The notes beneath the pieces were generated by a model, which was not told the origin of the DNA, did no database searches, and saw only the letters and a list, made by a program, of their open reading frames with translations. From positions 1,922,001 to 1,986,000 of the forward strand of contig NZ_BMLM01000001.1 of assembly GCF_014645235.1 (NCBI RefSeq): a stretch of 64,000 bases of DNA, read 5' to 3'. Source of the stretch: Agrococcus terreus. Its GTDB lineage: Bacteria; Actinomycetota; Actinomycetes; Actinomycetales; Microbacteriaceae. Positions 26,671 to 34,961 of this stretch are shown here, piece after piece. Numbering within the stretch: position 1 is the first letter of the stretch; each line of letters starts with the position of its first letter. The position numbers and the translations under genes are program-made.

Positions 26671-27401
26671 GCGGGATGCGCGGCATCGTCGTCGTCCAGT
26701 CGCGCCCCGAGGACGACGTCGCCGACGCCGAGCTCGAGGCCATGGTGCGCTTCGGGCGGCTCGACGCCGCGCGCATCCACCGCATCCGGCTCGACCGCGA
26801 GGCGCCGCCGGCGATCGACCTCACGGACGTCGACGGCATCCTCGTCGGCGGCGGGCCCGCGAACTTCACCGACCCGCCCGGCGTCGCGCCGGCCGCGCAG
26901 GCGGTCGTGGTGCCCTGGCTCACCGACCTCGCCGCCGCCGTGCTGCGCGCCGACCTCCCCTACCTCGGCGCGTGCCTCGGGCTCGGCGCCGTCGTCCACG
27001 CGCTCGGCGGCCGGATGGTGAAGGGCGTCGCCGAGTCGGTCGCGCCGGTCGAGCTCACCCTCGTCGGGCAGGACTGGCTCACCGACGGCCTGCCGCGGGC
27101 GTTCACCGCGTTCGGCGGCCACAAGGAGGGCATCGTCGACGCGCCCGCCGGCACCGAGCTGCTCGCGGTCTCGGCCCTGTGCGCGCACATGCTGCGCGTG
27201 GGCGAGCACGTCGTCGCGACGCAGTTCCATCCTGAGCTCGATGGCCCCGGGCTCGCGCAGCGCATCGTCGCCTACCGCGACCACGGCTACTTCTCCCCCG
27301 CCGAGGTCGACGACCTCGTCGCCGCGGGCCACGCCGCCCGCGTCGAGCACCCGCAGGAGATCCTCCGCCGCTTCGCCGAGCGCTACGGGCTCGCCGCGTG
27401 A
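26667..27401 (+). CDS. class I glutamine amidotransferase-like protein
   Basis: A 244-residue GATase1-domain protein resembling the glutaminase half of GMP synthase. It has DGILVGGGPANFTD, the nucleophile elbow LGACLGLGAVVHALGG (Cys) and the catalytic pair ATQFHPELD. Stand-alone members often act as glutamine amidotransferases or gamma-glutamyl hydrolases; the partner is not known. Start GTG 26667 overlaps the tag stop (GTGA); ATG 26676 is an alternative. Downstream glycerate kinase overlaps in the same way. Confidence 0.82.
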   Translation: MSGMRGIVVVQSRPEDDVADAELEAMVRFGRLDAARIHRIRLDREAPPAIDLTDVDGILVGGGPANFTDPPGVAPAAQAVVVPWLTDLAAAVLRADLPYLGACLGLGAVVHALGGRMVKGVAESVAPVELTLVGQDWLTDGLPRAFTAFGGHKEGIVDAPAGTELLAVSALCAHMLRVGEHVVATQFHPELDGPGLAQRIVAYRDHGYFSPAEVDDLVAAGHAARVEHPQEILRRFAERYGLAA

Positions 27402-28537
27402 GCGGGGCAGGCGCGTCGCGGGTCGTCGTCGCGTTCGACGCGTTCAAGGGCTCGCTCACGGCCGAGGAGGCGTGCGCAGCCGCCGCGCGCGGCGTGCGCA
27501 CGGCGGTGCCGGATGCGACGGTCGTCGCAGCTCCGATGGCCGACGGCGGCGAGGGCAGCCTCGACGCGCTGCTCGCGCGCGGCGGCTCGGCCCGTTCCAC
27601 GGCCACGGTCGACGCGATCGGGCGGCCCGCGACGGCCACCTGGATCCTCGACGGCGACGAGGCGGTCGTGGAGCTCGCGCAGGCCGCCGGCCTGCCGCAG
27701 GTCGAGGACGCGCCGCTGCGGCCGCTCGAGGCATCGACCGCCGGGCTCGGCGCCGTCGTGCGCGACGCGCTCGACGCGGGCGCCGCCGGCATCACCCTGC
27801 TGCTGGGCGGATCCGCCACGACCGACGGCGGCGCCGGCCTGCTCGTGGCGCTCGGCGCGCGGCTGCTCGACGCCGCAGGCGCGCCGGTCGCGCCGGGCGG
27901 CGGCGGGCTCGCGGAGGTCGCGTCGCTCGACCTCTCGGGGCTCGACCCGCGGGCGCTCGCCGTCCGGTGGCGCTTCGTGACCGACGTCGACGCGCCGCTC
28001 ACCGGACCGCTCGGCGCCGCGGCCGTGTTCGGCCCGCAGAAGGGCGCCTCGCCCGCCGACGTCGCCGCGCTCGACGCCGCCCTGGCGCGCTTCGCCGCGA
28101 TCGGCGCCGAGGCGCTCGACGTGCCCGTCGCGGCGATCGCCGACGTGCCCGGCGCGGGCGCCGCGGGCGGCGTCGCCTCGGTGCTGCGGGCGCTCACCGG
28201 CGGCGAGGTCGTCGCGGGCGGCGCCTGGTTCGCCGCGCTCGCCGGCCTCGACGAGGCGCTCGACGGCGCCGCGCTCGTGCTCACGGGCGAGGGCCGCTTC
28301 GACGGGCAGTCGGCGGGCGGCAAGGTCGTCTCGGTCGTGCACGCCGCTGCCGTGCGGGCGGGCGCGCGGCTGTGCGTGCTCGCCGGATCCGTCGACCCCG
28401 ACGCGGCCGCCGCGATGGGCGTGCCGGCGTTCTCGCTCGCGACGGGCCCCGCCGACCTCGCCGCGCTGCAGCGCGACGCGGCACGTCTCCTCGAGGCGGC
28501 CGCCGCATCCGCGACCCGCCTCGCGCTGGGGCGCTAG
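27398..28537 (+). CDS. glxK: glycerate 2-kinase
   Basis: A GarK/GlxK-type glycerate kinase of 379 residues that phosphorylates D-glycerate from glyoxylate or glucarate breakdown. Visible signatures: VVAFDAFKGSLTAEEAC, APMADGGEGSLDAL, LLLGGSATTDGGAGLLVALG, FGPQKGASPADV and LTGEGRFDGQSAGGKVV. Start GTG overlaps the amidotransferase stop. The GlcD-type oxidase at 55380 could supply glyoxylate, but it is distant and that link is inference. Confidence 0.93.
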   Translation: MSGAGASRVVVAFDAFKGSLTAEEACAAAARGVRTAVPDATVVAAPMADGGEGSLDALLARGGSARSTATVDAIGRPATATWILDGDEAVVELAQAAGLPQVEDAPLRPLEASTAGLGAVVRDALDAGAAGITLLLGGSATTDGGAGLLVALGARLLDAAGAPVAPGGGGLAEVASLDLSGLDPRALAVRWRFVTDVDAPLTGPLGAAAVFGPQKGASPADVAALDAALARFAAIGAEALDVPVAAIADVPGAGAAGGVASVLRALTGGEVVAGGAWFAALAGLDEALDGAALVLTGEGRFDGQSAGGKVVSVVHAAAVRAGARLCVLAGSVDPDAAAAMGVPAFSLATGPADLAALQRDAARLLEAAAASATRLALGR

Positions 28538-28548
28538 CTGCCCCGGCG

Positions 28549-29568
28549 TCAGCCGGCGGCGGGCTCCGCCGCGGGCTCCGCGTCGCGCAGCGCACCGGCG
28601 GCCTCGAGCAGCCCGAGCGCCCGCACGCGCTCGGCCGTCGTGCCGTGCACGGCGAGGATGAGCTCGTCGGCGTCGGCCTCCACCTGGAAGCGGCGCAGCT
28701 GCTCGGCGGCCTGCTCGCCCGGGCCGAGGGCCGTGTGCTGCGTCATCTTGAGGATGCCGGCGGCCTGCGGGCTCGCGGCGAGCGCGTCGAGCTCGTCGTC
28801 GCCGATCGTCTGGCCGATGGGGTTGCCGCGCAGCAGGATCCCCTTCACCCGCGAGCGCACCACCTGCTGCTGCATCGTGCGTGCCTCCTCGAGCGTCGGC
28901 GCGACGACGGCGTTGATGCCCGCGATGACGTGCGGGGCGTCGAGCTGCTCGCTCGGCCGGAAGGTCTCGCGGTAGGTCGCGACGGCCTGGTGCAGCGCGT
29001 CCGGGGCGAAGTGCGAGGCGAACGCGTAGGGCAGGCCGAGCCGCGCCGCGAGCTGCGCGCCGAAGAGCGACGAGCCGAGGATCACGAGCGGCACGCGCGT
29101 GCCCTCGCCCGGGATCGCCCGGATGCCCGGCACGACCGAGGCGCCGGCCAGGTAGCCCTGCAGCTCGACGACGTCCTCGGGGAAGCGGTCGGAGGCGTGG
29201 ATGTCGCGCCGCAGCGCCGCCCAGGTGCGCTGATCGGTGCCGGGAGCGCGGCCGAGCCCGAGGTCGATGCGGCCGGGGTGCAGCTCGGCGAGCGTGCCGA
29301 ACTGCTCGGCGATGACGAGCGGCGAGTGGTTGGGCAGCATGACGCCGCCCGAGCCGAGCCGGATCCGCTCGGTGTGCGCCGCGACGTGGGCGATGAGGAC
29401 GCTCGTCGCGCTCGACGCGATCGAGGGCATGTTGTGGTGCTCGGCGTACCAGACCCGCTCGTAGCCCAGCCGCTCCGCCTCCTGCGCGAGCGCGACGGAG
29501 CCGGCGAGGCTCTCGCGCACGGTCTCGGTCGGGGCGATGGGGGCGAGGTCGAGGATCGAGAGGCGCAT
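28549..29568 (-). CDS. LLM-class flavin-dependent oxidoreductase
   Basis: A 339-residue luciferase-like monooxygenase. N-terminal [21 protein letters not shown], then [46 protein letters not shown] and [20 protein letters not shown] place it in the MsnO8/YhbW-like group. It should use FMNH2 and oxygen on an unknown substrate. It converges with glxK 11 bases away. The ATG has no ribosome site, and a strong hairpin ends 11 bases upstream. Confidence 0.88.
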   Translation of the reverse strand: MRLSILDLAPIAPTETVRESLAGSVALAQEAERLGYERVWYAEHHNMPSIASSATSVLIAHVAAHTERIRLGSGGVMLPNHSPLVIAEQFGTLAELHPGRIDLGLGRAPGTDQRTWAALRRDIHASDRFPEDVVELQGYLAGASVVPGIRAIPGEGTRVPLVILGSSLFGAQLAARLGLPYAFASHFAPDALHQAVATYRETFRPSEQLDAPHVIAGINAVVAPTLEEARTMQQQVVRSRVKGILLRGNPIGQTIGDDELDALAASPQAAGILKMTQHTALGPGEQAAEQLRRFQVEADADELILAVHGTTAERVRALGLLEAAGALRDAEPAAEPAAG

Positions 29569-29579
29569 GCCGGAGGCAA

Positions 29580-29618
29580 CCGAGCGGCCCGCCGGTCTGT
29601 TCCCGACGGGCCGCTCGG
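29580..29618 (-). terminator. 12-bp hairpin between thiolase and LLM gene
   Basis: CCGAGCGGCCCG / CGGGCCGCTCGG with a 15-base loop, 18 bases past the thiolase stop and 11 bases before the LLM oxidoreductase start, followed by TT on the minus strand. It should end the thiolase transcript, yet leaves almost no room for a promoter for the next gene. Confidence 0.65.
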
Positions 29619-29636
29619 ATGCTGCGGAGGCTGCCG

Positions 29637-30812
29637 CTAGACCGCCTCGAGCACGATCGCCGAGCCCTGGCCGCCGCCGCCGCAGATGCCGGCCGCGCCG
29701 ATCGCGCCGCTGCCGGCCTGCGCGAGGCGGCGGGCGAGGTGGCCGACGATGCGGGTGCCGCTCGCGCCGATCGGGTGGCCGAGGGCGATCGCGCCGCCGT
29801 TGGCGTTGACGATCTCGGCGTCGACGCCGAGCTGGCGCGTCGAGACGAGCCCGACGGCCGCGAAGGCCTCGTTGATCTCGACCGCCTGCAGGTCGGCGGC
29901 GGTGCGGCCCGCGCGGCCGAGCGCCTGCTCGATCGCGTCGGCGGGCTGCGAGTGCAGCGAGACGTCGGCGCCGGCGACGAAGCCGGTGGAGAGGATGCGG
30001 GCGATGCCGGTCACGCCGTGCTCGGCGGCCCAGGCGTCCGAGACGAGCACGACGGCGGCGGCGCCGTCGGTGATCTGCGAGGCGTTGCCCGCCGTGATGG
30101 TGCCATCGCTCACGAAGGCGGGGCGGAGGCCCGCGAGCGACTCGGCGGTCGTGTCGGCGCGGACGCCGTCGTCGGTCGACACGGTGACGCTGCGGCGCCC
30201 GCCCGTCTCGATCGGCACGATCTCGTCGTCGAGCGCGCCCGACTCCTGGGCCGCGGCCAGGCGGCGGTGCGACTCGGCGGCGAACGCGTCCTGCTGCTCG
30301 CGCGTGACCTCGAAGCGCTCGTTGAAGCCGTCGGTCGACTCCCCCATCGGCACCTCGTCGAAGGCGTCGGTGAGGCCGTCGAACTGCATCGTGTCGATGA
30401 GCGAGGTCGCGCCGAACTTCGAGCCGGCGCGCAGCGGCGCCGCGTGCGGCGCGAGCGTCATCGACTCCTGCCCGACGGCGACGACCACGTCGGCCTCGCC
30501 GAGCTGGATCATCCGGTGGCCCGTGACGATCGCCTCGGTGCCCGACAGGCACACGGCGTTGACGCCGAGCGCGGGCACGGTCATCGGGATGCCGGCGCCC
30601 ACCGCCGTCTGGCGGGGCGGGTTCTGGCCGACGGTCGCGGGCAGCACCTGGCCGACCACCACGGCGTCGACCGCGTCGGCCGCGACGCCGGCCTTCTCGA
30701 GCGCGTGCTTCGCCGCGTGCGCGCCGAGCGCCGTCGAGGGCACCTGGGCGAGCTGTCCGAGGAACCGCGCGAACGGGGTCCTGGCGTAGCCGGCGATGAG
30801 GGTCTGAGGCAT
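29637..30812 (-). CDS. acetyl-CoA C-acetyltransferase (thiolase)
   Basis: A 391-residue thiolase that joins or cleaves acyl-CoA units. The acylated nucleophile is in [10 protein letters not shown] (about residue 88), with [16 protein letters not shown] and the second cysteine in [11 protein letters not shown]. Length and motifs fit biosynthetic or degradative acetoacetyl-CoA thiolase; direction cannot be told. ATG 30812 has GGAG eight bases upstream. No other beta-oxidation genes are adjacent. Confidence 0.93.
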   Translation of the reverse strand: MPQTLIAGYARTPFARFLGQLAQVPSTALGAHAAKHALEKAGVAADAVDAVVVGQVLPATVGQNPPRQTAVGAGIPMTVPALGVNAVCLSGTEAIVTGHRMIQLGEADVVVAVGQESMTLAPHAAPLRAGSKFGATSLIDTMQFDGLTDAFDEVPMGESTDGFNERFEVTREQQDAFAAESHRRLAAAQESGALDDEIVPIETGGRRSVTVSTDDGVRADTTAESLAGLRPAFVSDGTITAGNASQITDGAAAVVLVSDAWAAEHGVTGIARILSTGFVAGADVSLHSQPADAIEQALGRAGRTAADLQAVEINEAFAAVGLVSTRQLGVDAEIVNANGGAIALGHPIGASGTRIVGHLARRLAQAGSGAIGAAGICGGGGQGSAIVLEAV

Positions 30813-30987
30813 GGTGACTGCTCCTTCGCAGCTCGGGGACGCGCGCAGGTCGTGCGCGCCTCCAGCCTACGCGCGTCGGCTCGGGACGTGCCGGGCGGCG
30901 GCGGCTCCCAGGCGCACGGGGTACAACGGAGCCGGATCCGTGCACGGGTCGGCGCCCGGCCGCCCGCGCGGACGGAAGGAGGCCGCC

Positions 30988-31125
30988 ATGACCGACGAGC
31001 ACCGCGAGCCGGAGCCCGGCACCGACGAGGCGCGCGCCGACCAGCAGCAGGTCGACGAGCAGGCGCACCACGACCCGGAGACCGAGGAGGACACCGCCTC
31101 GGGCGGCGCTCCCCAGGGGAGCTGA
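30988..31125 (+). CDS. very small acidic protein of unknown function
   Basis: A 45-residue, strongly acidic protein ([20 protein letters not shown] start) with no hydrophobic segment and no recognised domain. It is supported by GGAAGGAGG five bases before the ATG, its own TACAAC-like -10 about 67 bases upstream, and a strong terminator right after the stop. It is expected to be disordered. Longer forms reading back to 30811 cross the thiolase promoter and are not favoured. Confidence 0.65.
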   Translation: MTDEHREPEPGTDEARADQQQVDEQAHHDPETEEDTASGGAPQGS

Positions 31126-31130
31126 GACGA

Positions 31131-31165
31131 GCGGAGGGGCCCGGCGTCGCACCGGGCCCCTCCGC
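31131..31165. terminator. 14-bp hairpin between convergent genes
   Basis: GCGGAGGGGCCCGG / CCGGGCCCCTCCGC with a 7-base loop, just after the small acidic gene and before the end of the convergent VOC gene. Likely works in both directions. Confidence 0.8.
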
Positions 31166-31188
31166 GTGCGCCGCACAGGCGCTGCCGC

Positions 31189-31782
31189 TCAGTCGCGGCG
31201 CGCGTCGTTCCCCTCGGGCCACTGCTCGGCGGTGTCCTCGTGGCCGGAGGTCGGCCGCGCCTCGCCGGCGCCCTCGTACCACTGCTCCGCCGTGTCCTGG
31301 TGGCCGCCCTCCGTCGCGACCGCAGGCCGCGCCGCGTCGTCCGCCAGGCTCGCGCCGGAGGCCGGGTCATGGCTCGACGAGCCGGCGATGTTCACCATCC
31401 AGAGGATGCCGAACCGGTCGACGAGCATGCCGAAGGTGTCGCCCCACGGCGCCCGCACGAGCGGCTCGAGGATCTGGGCGCCCTCGGCGAGGCCCTCCCA
31501 ATACCGCGTGAGCGCCGTCTCGTCGTCGCCCGAGAGCGACACCTGCTGGCCGCCGGTGCCGCGGTCCATGCCCGGGGGCGTGTCGCTCGCCATGAGCGTG
31601 TGACCGTCGGCGGTCGTCAGCTGCGCGTGCATGACGAGGTCGGCGTCGTCCGGTCCGCGCGACTGGCCGGACTCCCCGAACGTCGAGACGTCGAGGTCGC
31701 CGCCGAAGACGCCGTGGTAGAAGTTCATCGCCTCGCGCGCGTCGCGCTGGAAGGCGAGGTAGGGGTTGAGCAGTGTCGCCAT
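31189..31782 (-). CDS. VOC-fold (PhnB-like) protein with duplicated C-terminal tail
   Basis: A 197-residue vicinal-oxygen-chelate protein of the PhnB/YjdN type: MATLLNPYLAFQRDAREAM, FYHGVFGGDLDVSTFGES, MHAQLTTADGHTLMASD and FGILWMVN. Function in this subgroup is not defined. After the core, about residue 140, a hydrophilic tail carries two copies of a GHxDTAEQWxEG motif. Start ATG 31782 has GGAGG six bases upstream. It is monocistronic. Confidence 0.85.
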   Translation of the reverse strand: MATLLNPYLAFQRDAREAMNFYHGVFGGDLDVSTFGESGQSRGPDDADLVMHAQLTTADGHTLMASDTPPGMDRGTGGQQVSLSGDDETALTRYWEGLAEGAQILEPLVRAPWGDTFGMLVDRFGILWMVNIAGSSSHDPASGASLADDAARPAVATEGGHQDTAEQWYEGAGEARPTSGHEDTAEQWPEGNDARRD

Positions 31783-31920
31783 CGAGAGCCTCCGTGTCCG
31801 CGGCCGATCGGCCGCTCGGGGCAAGGGTGGCGCACCGGAGGACGCGCCGCTACCCCTCTCGGCCGTGAGGATCCGGAGGATCCCCCACGACTGGGCGCTG
31901 ACAGGCGGCGGTCCGTTCCG

Positions 31921-31926
31921 TACGAT
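31921..31926 (+). promoter_or_regulatory. -10 box for the paralogous pair
   Basis: TACGAT, 53 bases before the GTG of the first gene of the pair at 31980. No clear -35. This leader contains GAGGA four bases before the GTG. Confidence 0.45.
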
Positions 31927-31979
31927 GGGTCCGACAGCAGCGGCGGACGCCCGCGTGCCCTTGATGAGACGAGGACCGG

Positions 31980-33254
31980 GTGGACGAGCAGCGGACGCGG
32001 GCGGCAGCGCCCGACGACGCCGCGGAGCTGCGCCGTCGCAGCGAGGTGCTCGCCATGCTCGCCCGTCGGCGCCGTCGGCGCCGCACCCTGCTCGGCTCGA
32101 TCGCCGGTGTCGCGATGCTCGCGGTCGTCGGCGGCTCGCTCGTCGCGTGGAGCGCGCAGGCGCGAGCCACATCGATCGCGGATGAGATCGAGCTGTGGCA
32201 CGCCGAGCGCGACGACGCGCGCTGCCAGGTCGCGGCGCGGCTCGTGCTCGCGGTCGAGCTGGAGTCGCGCGCCGCGGACGTCGTCGCCGCGGCGGAGCAC
32301 GTCTCGGAGGCCGAGGACCTGCTCAGCGAGGATGCGCGGCGTGCGTTCCGCGACCAGCGCGCGGCGCTGAGGACGTCGCTCGACTCCGGCGAGCTGCTGA
32401 CGGAGGACGACCGCGTCACGGCGGCGCGCTGGCGCGCCGAGGCCGAGGCCAGCGGCGATGCGGAGGCCTTCGACGTCGTCGCCGCGTGCACCGCCGAGGC
32501 CGCGCAGCGCCGCTCGCCGGTCGAGGGGGTGACGGCCGAGCGCGTCGACGCCCTCGCCGCGGAGCTGCGCGAGCTCGGCGATCCGCGCGCCCTCGACGCT
32601 GCGAGGCTCGATGCCCTGGACGCTGCGATCCGGGCGCTCGCCCCCTCCGCGATGGCGCTGGCGGAGGGCCGAGCCGAGCTCGGCGACCTGCGGGCGGCGT
32701 TCTCGGCATCCCCGACCGACGTGCTCGCCTCGCTCGGCTCGAGCGACGACGCGGTGCGCGACAGCGCGGAGGCCCTGCGTCGCGACGGATCGCCGCTCGC
32801 GGTCCTCGACCTCATCGAGTCGCTCGCGCTGCACGTCGCGTCGGCGTGGATGGCGGAGGCCTGGCAGCTCGAGGCGGACGGTGACGCGGCGGGCGCGGCT
32901 GAGCGGCAGTCGGCGGCCGCGCAGGTGCAGGAGGCGATCGCGCAGGCCGCCCCGCGGCCCCGGCCGATCGCGTCGCCGGCCCCTCCGGTCCAGCCGAGCG
33001 CACCCGCCCTGCCCGAGGGCCCGCGGCCGAGTGCTCCGAGCTCGCCCGCGCCCCAGCCGACCGCGCCGCCGAGCCCGTCGTCGCCCCCTGTCGCTCCGAC
33101 CACGCCGCCCGGCCCGGTCGATCCGCCGGTCGACCCGTCTCCCGAGCCCGAGCCCGAGCCCGAGCCGCCCATCTTCCCGACGCCCGTCGATCCGAGGCCC
33201 ACGCTCCCCGATCCGATCGAGACCACGACGCCGATCGCGCCGGACGGCGCCTGA
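31980..33254 (+). CDS. membrane-anchored protein with Pro-rich tail, paralogue A
   Basis: Unrecognised family. The 424 residues comprise a charged cytoplasmic head ending in a run of arginines, one membrane helix at about 38-58 (IAGVAMLAVVGGSLVAW), an Ala/Glu-rich helical extracytoplasmic domain (about 60-315), and a Pro/Ser/Ala-rich tail (about 320-424). Cysteines at 82 and 170 may form a disulfide outside the cell. Paralogue B follows two bases downstream with the same layout and the same cysteine spacing. Start GTG 31980 has GAGGA upstream. A surface or wall-spanning role is inference. Confidence 0.7.
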   Translation: MDEQRTRAAAPDDAAELRRRSEVLAMLARRRRRRRTLLGSIAGVAMLAVVGGSLVAWSAQARATSIADEIELWHAERDDARCQVAARLVLAVELESRAADVVAAAEHVSEAEDLLSEDARRAFRDQRAALRTSLDSGELLTEDDRVTAARWRAEAEASGDAEAFDVVAACTAEAAQRRSPVEGVTAERVDALAAELRELGDPRALDAARLDALDAAIRALAPSAMALAEGRAELGDLRAAFSASPTDVLASLGSSDDAVRDSAEALRRDGSPLAVLDLIESLALHVASAWMAEAWQLEADGDAAGAAERQSAAAQVQEAIAQAAPRPRPIASPAPPVQPSAPALPEGPRPSAPSSPAPQPTAPPSPSSPPVAPTTPPGPVDPPVDPSPEPEPEPEPPIFPTPVDPRPTLPDPIETTTPIAPDGA

Positions 33255-33256
33255 CG

Positions 33257-34543
33257 ATGCGCGAGGAGGCGGCCCCCGCTGCGCACGCCGGCGACGCGAC
33301 CGCGGCCGTCGCACCGTCGCGCCGTCGTCGCCTCGCGCTCGTCGTGGCCGGCGGCGCCCTCGTCGCCTCCCTCGTGGCCGGTGCGGTCGCCGTCGGCTGG
33401 AGCGGCGACGCCCGCGCCGCGGCCGCCGCCGCCGGCATCGACCGCTGGCACGACGAGCACGACGCCGCGGGCTGCGGGCTCGAGGTGCGCATCGTGCGCG
33501 CCGTCGCGCTGCAGGACCGCGCCGCCGACGTGCTGGACGCCGCCGCCGACGTCGAGCACGCCGCCGAGCTGCTCGGCGAGCGGCAGCGCTCCGCGTTCGG
33601 GCTGGGCCGGTCGGACCTCCTCGGCTCCTTGGCTGCCGGCGACTTCGTGACTGCCGACGACCGCGCGATCGCCGAGCGGTGGACGACGGCCGCCGACCGC
33701 GCATCGGAGCCCGCGGCCTTCGACGTGCTCGGCGCCTGCGTCGCCGGGGCCGCGGCCGCCCGGCCGGCGCCCGCCGTCGACGCCGGCGCCGAGGAGCTCG
33801 AGCGCGAGCTGCGCCGGCTCGGCGACCCTCGCGACTTCGACGACGCGCGCATCGACGGCCTCGAGGCGGCGATCGCCCGCTTCGCACCCGCCGCCATCGC
33901 GGTCGCCGAGAGCCGCACCGACCCCGCGGCGATGCGCGACGCGTTCGCGATCGTGCCCGACGAGCTGCGGATGCCGCTCGACGCCGCCGACGCCCGGGTC
34001 GCGGCGCTCCTCGCCGTGCTCGCCGAGGAGCGCGGCCCGGCCGACGTCCTCGACCTCGTGGAGGGCGTGACGCTGCACGTCGCCTCCGCCCGCGCGGCCG
34101 ACGCGTGGCGGCTCGAGGCGGAGGGCCGCGCCGAGGCCGCTGCCGCTGCGGCGGTCGCCGCGCAGCGCGCCCGCGACGCCGTCCGACAGGCTGCGCCGCG
34201 ACCGATCACCGACCCCTCGCCGCTGCCGCCCGCCGGCCTCCTGCCGGCCCTCCCGCCCGAGGCGCCGTCGCTGCCGGGGACGACGGATCCCGGCCCGCCC
34301 GGGGAGTCCGGACAGGGGCCCGGCGACCCGCTGCCGGCGCCGCCCGAGGAGCCGGGCCAGGAGCCCGGCGACCCGCTGCCGGCGCCGCCCGAGGATCCCG
34401 ACCCCACCGACCCCGGCACGACGGACCCCTCGCCGAGCGACCCCCCGCCCTCGCCGGAGCCGAGCCTCGAGCCGGCGCCTGCGCCGACGCCCACGCCCGA
34501 TCCCTCGGCGCCGCCGGCGCCCACGCCGCTCCCGACGCCCTGA
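33257..34543 (+). CDS. membrane-anchored protein with Pro-rich tail, paralogue B
   Basis: A 428-residue paralogue of the preceding gene. It has a basic head, one helix (LALVVAGGALVASLVAGAVA, about 28-50), a helical Ala-rich domain aligned to paralogue A (RWHDEHDAAGCGLEV matches LWHAERDDARCQV), Cys73 and Cys161, and a Pro/Asp/Glu-rich tail of about 110 residues with a near-exact 15-residue repeat. Two bases separate it from paralogue A, so the two are co-translated. Ribosome site inside the end of gene A is weak, consistent with coupling. Function unknown. Confidence 0.7.
   Translation: MREEAAPAAHAGDATAAVAPSRRRRLALVVAGGALVASLVAGAVAVGWSGDARAAAAAAGIDRWHDEHDAAGCGLEVRIVRAVALQDRAADVLDAAADVEHAAELLGERQRSAFGLGRSDLLGSLAAGDFVTADDRAIAERWTTAADRASEPAAFDVLGACVAGAAAARPAPAVDAGAEELERELRRLGDPRDFDDARIDGLEAAIARFAPAAIAVAESRTDPAAMRDAFAIVPDELRMPLDAADARVAALLAVLAEERGPADVLDLVEGVTLHVASARAADAWRLEAEGRAEAAAAAAVAAQRARDAVRQAAPRPITDPSPLPPAGLLPALPPEAPSLPGTTDPGPPGESGQGPGDPLPAPPEEPGQEPGDPLPAPPEDPDPTDPGTTDPSPSDPPPSPEPSLEPAPAPTPTPDPSAPPAPTPLPTP
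34318..34395 (+). repeat. 45-bp in-frame direct repeat in the Pro-rich tail
   Basis: A 33-base identical block occurs at 34318-34350 and 34363-34395, offset 45 bases, encoding two copies of PGDPLPAPPE. Sign of tail length change by slippage. Confidence 0.85.
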
Positions 34544-34582
34544 GGGCCGACCCGGCCGCGCCCTGAGGGCCGACCCGGCCGC
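34537..34582. repeat. exact 23-bp tandem duplication over the stop codon
   Basis: The 23 bases 34537-34559, which include the TGA stop of paralogue B, are repeated exactly at 34560-34582. Each unit contains GGCCG-ACC-CGGCC. Confidence 0.85.
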
Positions 34583-34609
34583 CGCGCAGGGACGGCATCG
34601 CCCCTGCCG

Positions 34610-34615
34610 TAGCGT
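34610..34615 (+). promoter_or_regulatory. -10 box of mycoredoxin gene, six bases before ATG
   Basis: TAGCGT followed by GGGGGC and ATG 34622. The 15-base string is identical to that in front of tag. Leaderless transcript expected. Confidence 0.6.
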
Positions 34616-34621
34616 GGGGGC

Positions 34622-34876
34622 ATGAGCGACACCACGATCCGCATGTACGGCGCCGACTGGTGCGGCGACTGCCGCCGCACCAAGCACCAGCTCGACGGCC
34701 TCGGCGTCGCGTACGAGTACATCGACGTCGCGGCGGACGAAGCCGCGGCGCAGGAGGCCCAGCGCATCGCGGGCCGCCAGAACATCCCGGTCGTCGTCTA
34801 CCCCGACGGCTCGCACCACGTCGAGCCCTCGAACCCCGAGCTGCAGGCGAAGCTCGAGGAGCTCGCGCTCGTGTGA
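34622..34876 (+). CDS. mycoredoxin / glutaredoxin-like protein
   Basis: An 84-residue thioredoxin-fold protein with the active site WCGDC (Cys14, Cys17), the cis-proline region NIPVVVYPDG and a typical C-terminal helix. Actinobacterial Mrx1 proteins reduce mycothiol mixed disulfides in the cytoplasm, and this matches in length; the usual Mrx1 site is WCGYC, here with Asp in place of Tyr. It is a single-gene unit between a leaderless promoter and a strong terminator. Confidence 0.88.
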   Translation: MSDTTIRMYGADWCGDCRRTKHQLDGLGVAYEYIDVAADEAAAQEAQRIAGRQNIPVVVYPDGSHHVEPSNPELQAKLEELALV

Positions 34877-34895
34877 GCCCGCTCCCCCGACGACC

Positions 34896-34926
34896 ACGGC
34901 GGCCCCGCGCGATGCGGGGCCGCCGT
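34896..34926. terminator. 13-bp hairpin after mycoredoxin
   Basis: ACGGCGGCCCCGC / GCGGGGCCGCCGT with a 5-base loop, then CGTTGTG, between convergent mycoredoxin and MmpL genes. Confidence 0.8.
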
Positions 34927-34961
34927 CGTTGTGCGTGGCCGGAGCCCGATGCGGGTCCCGG

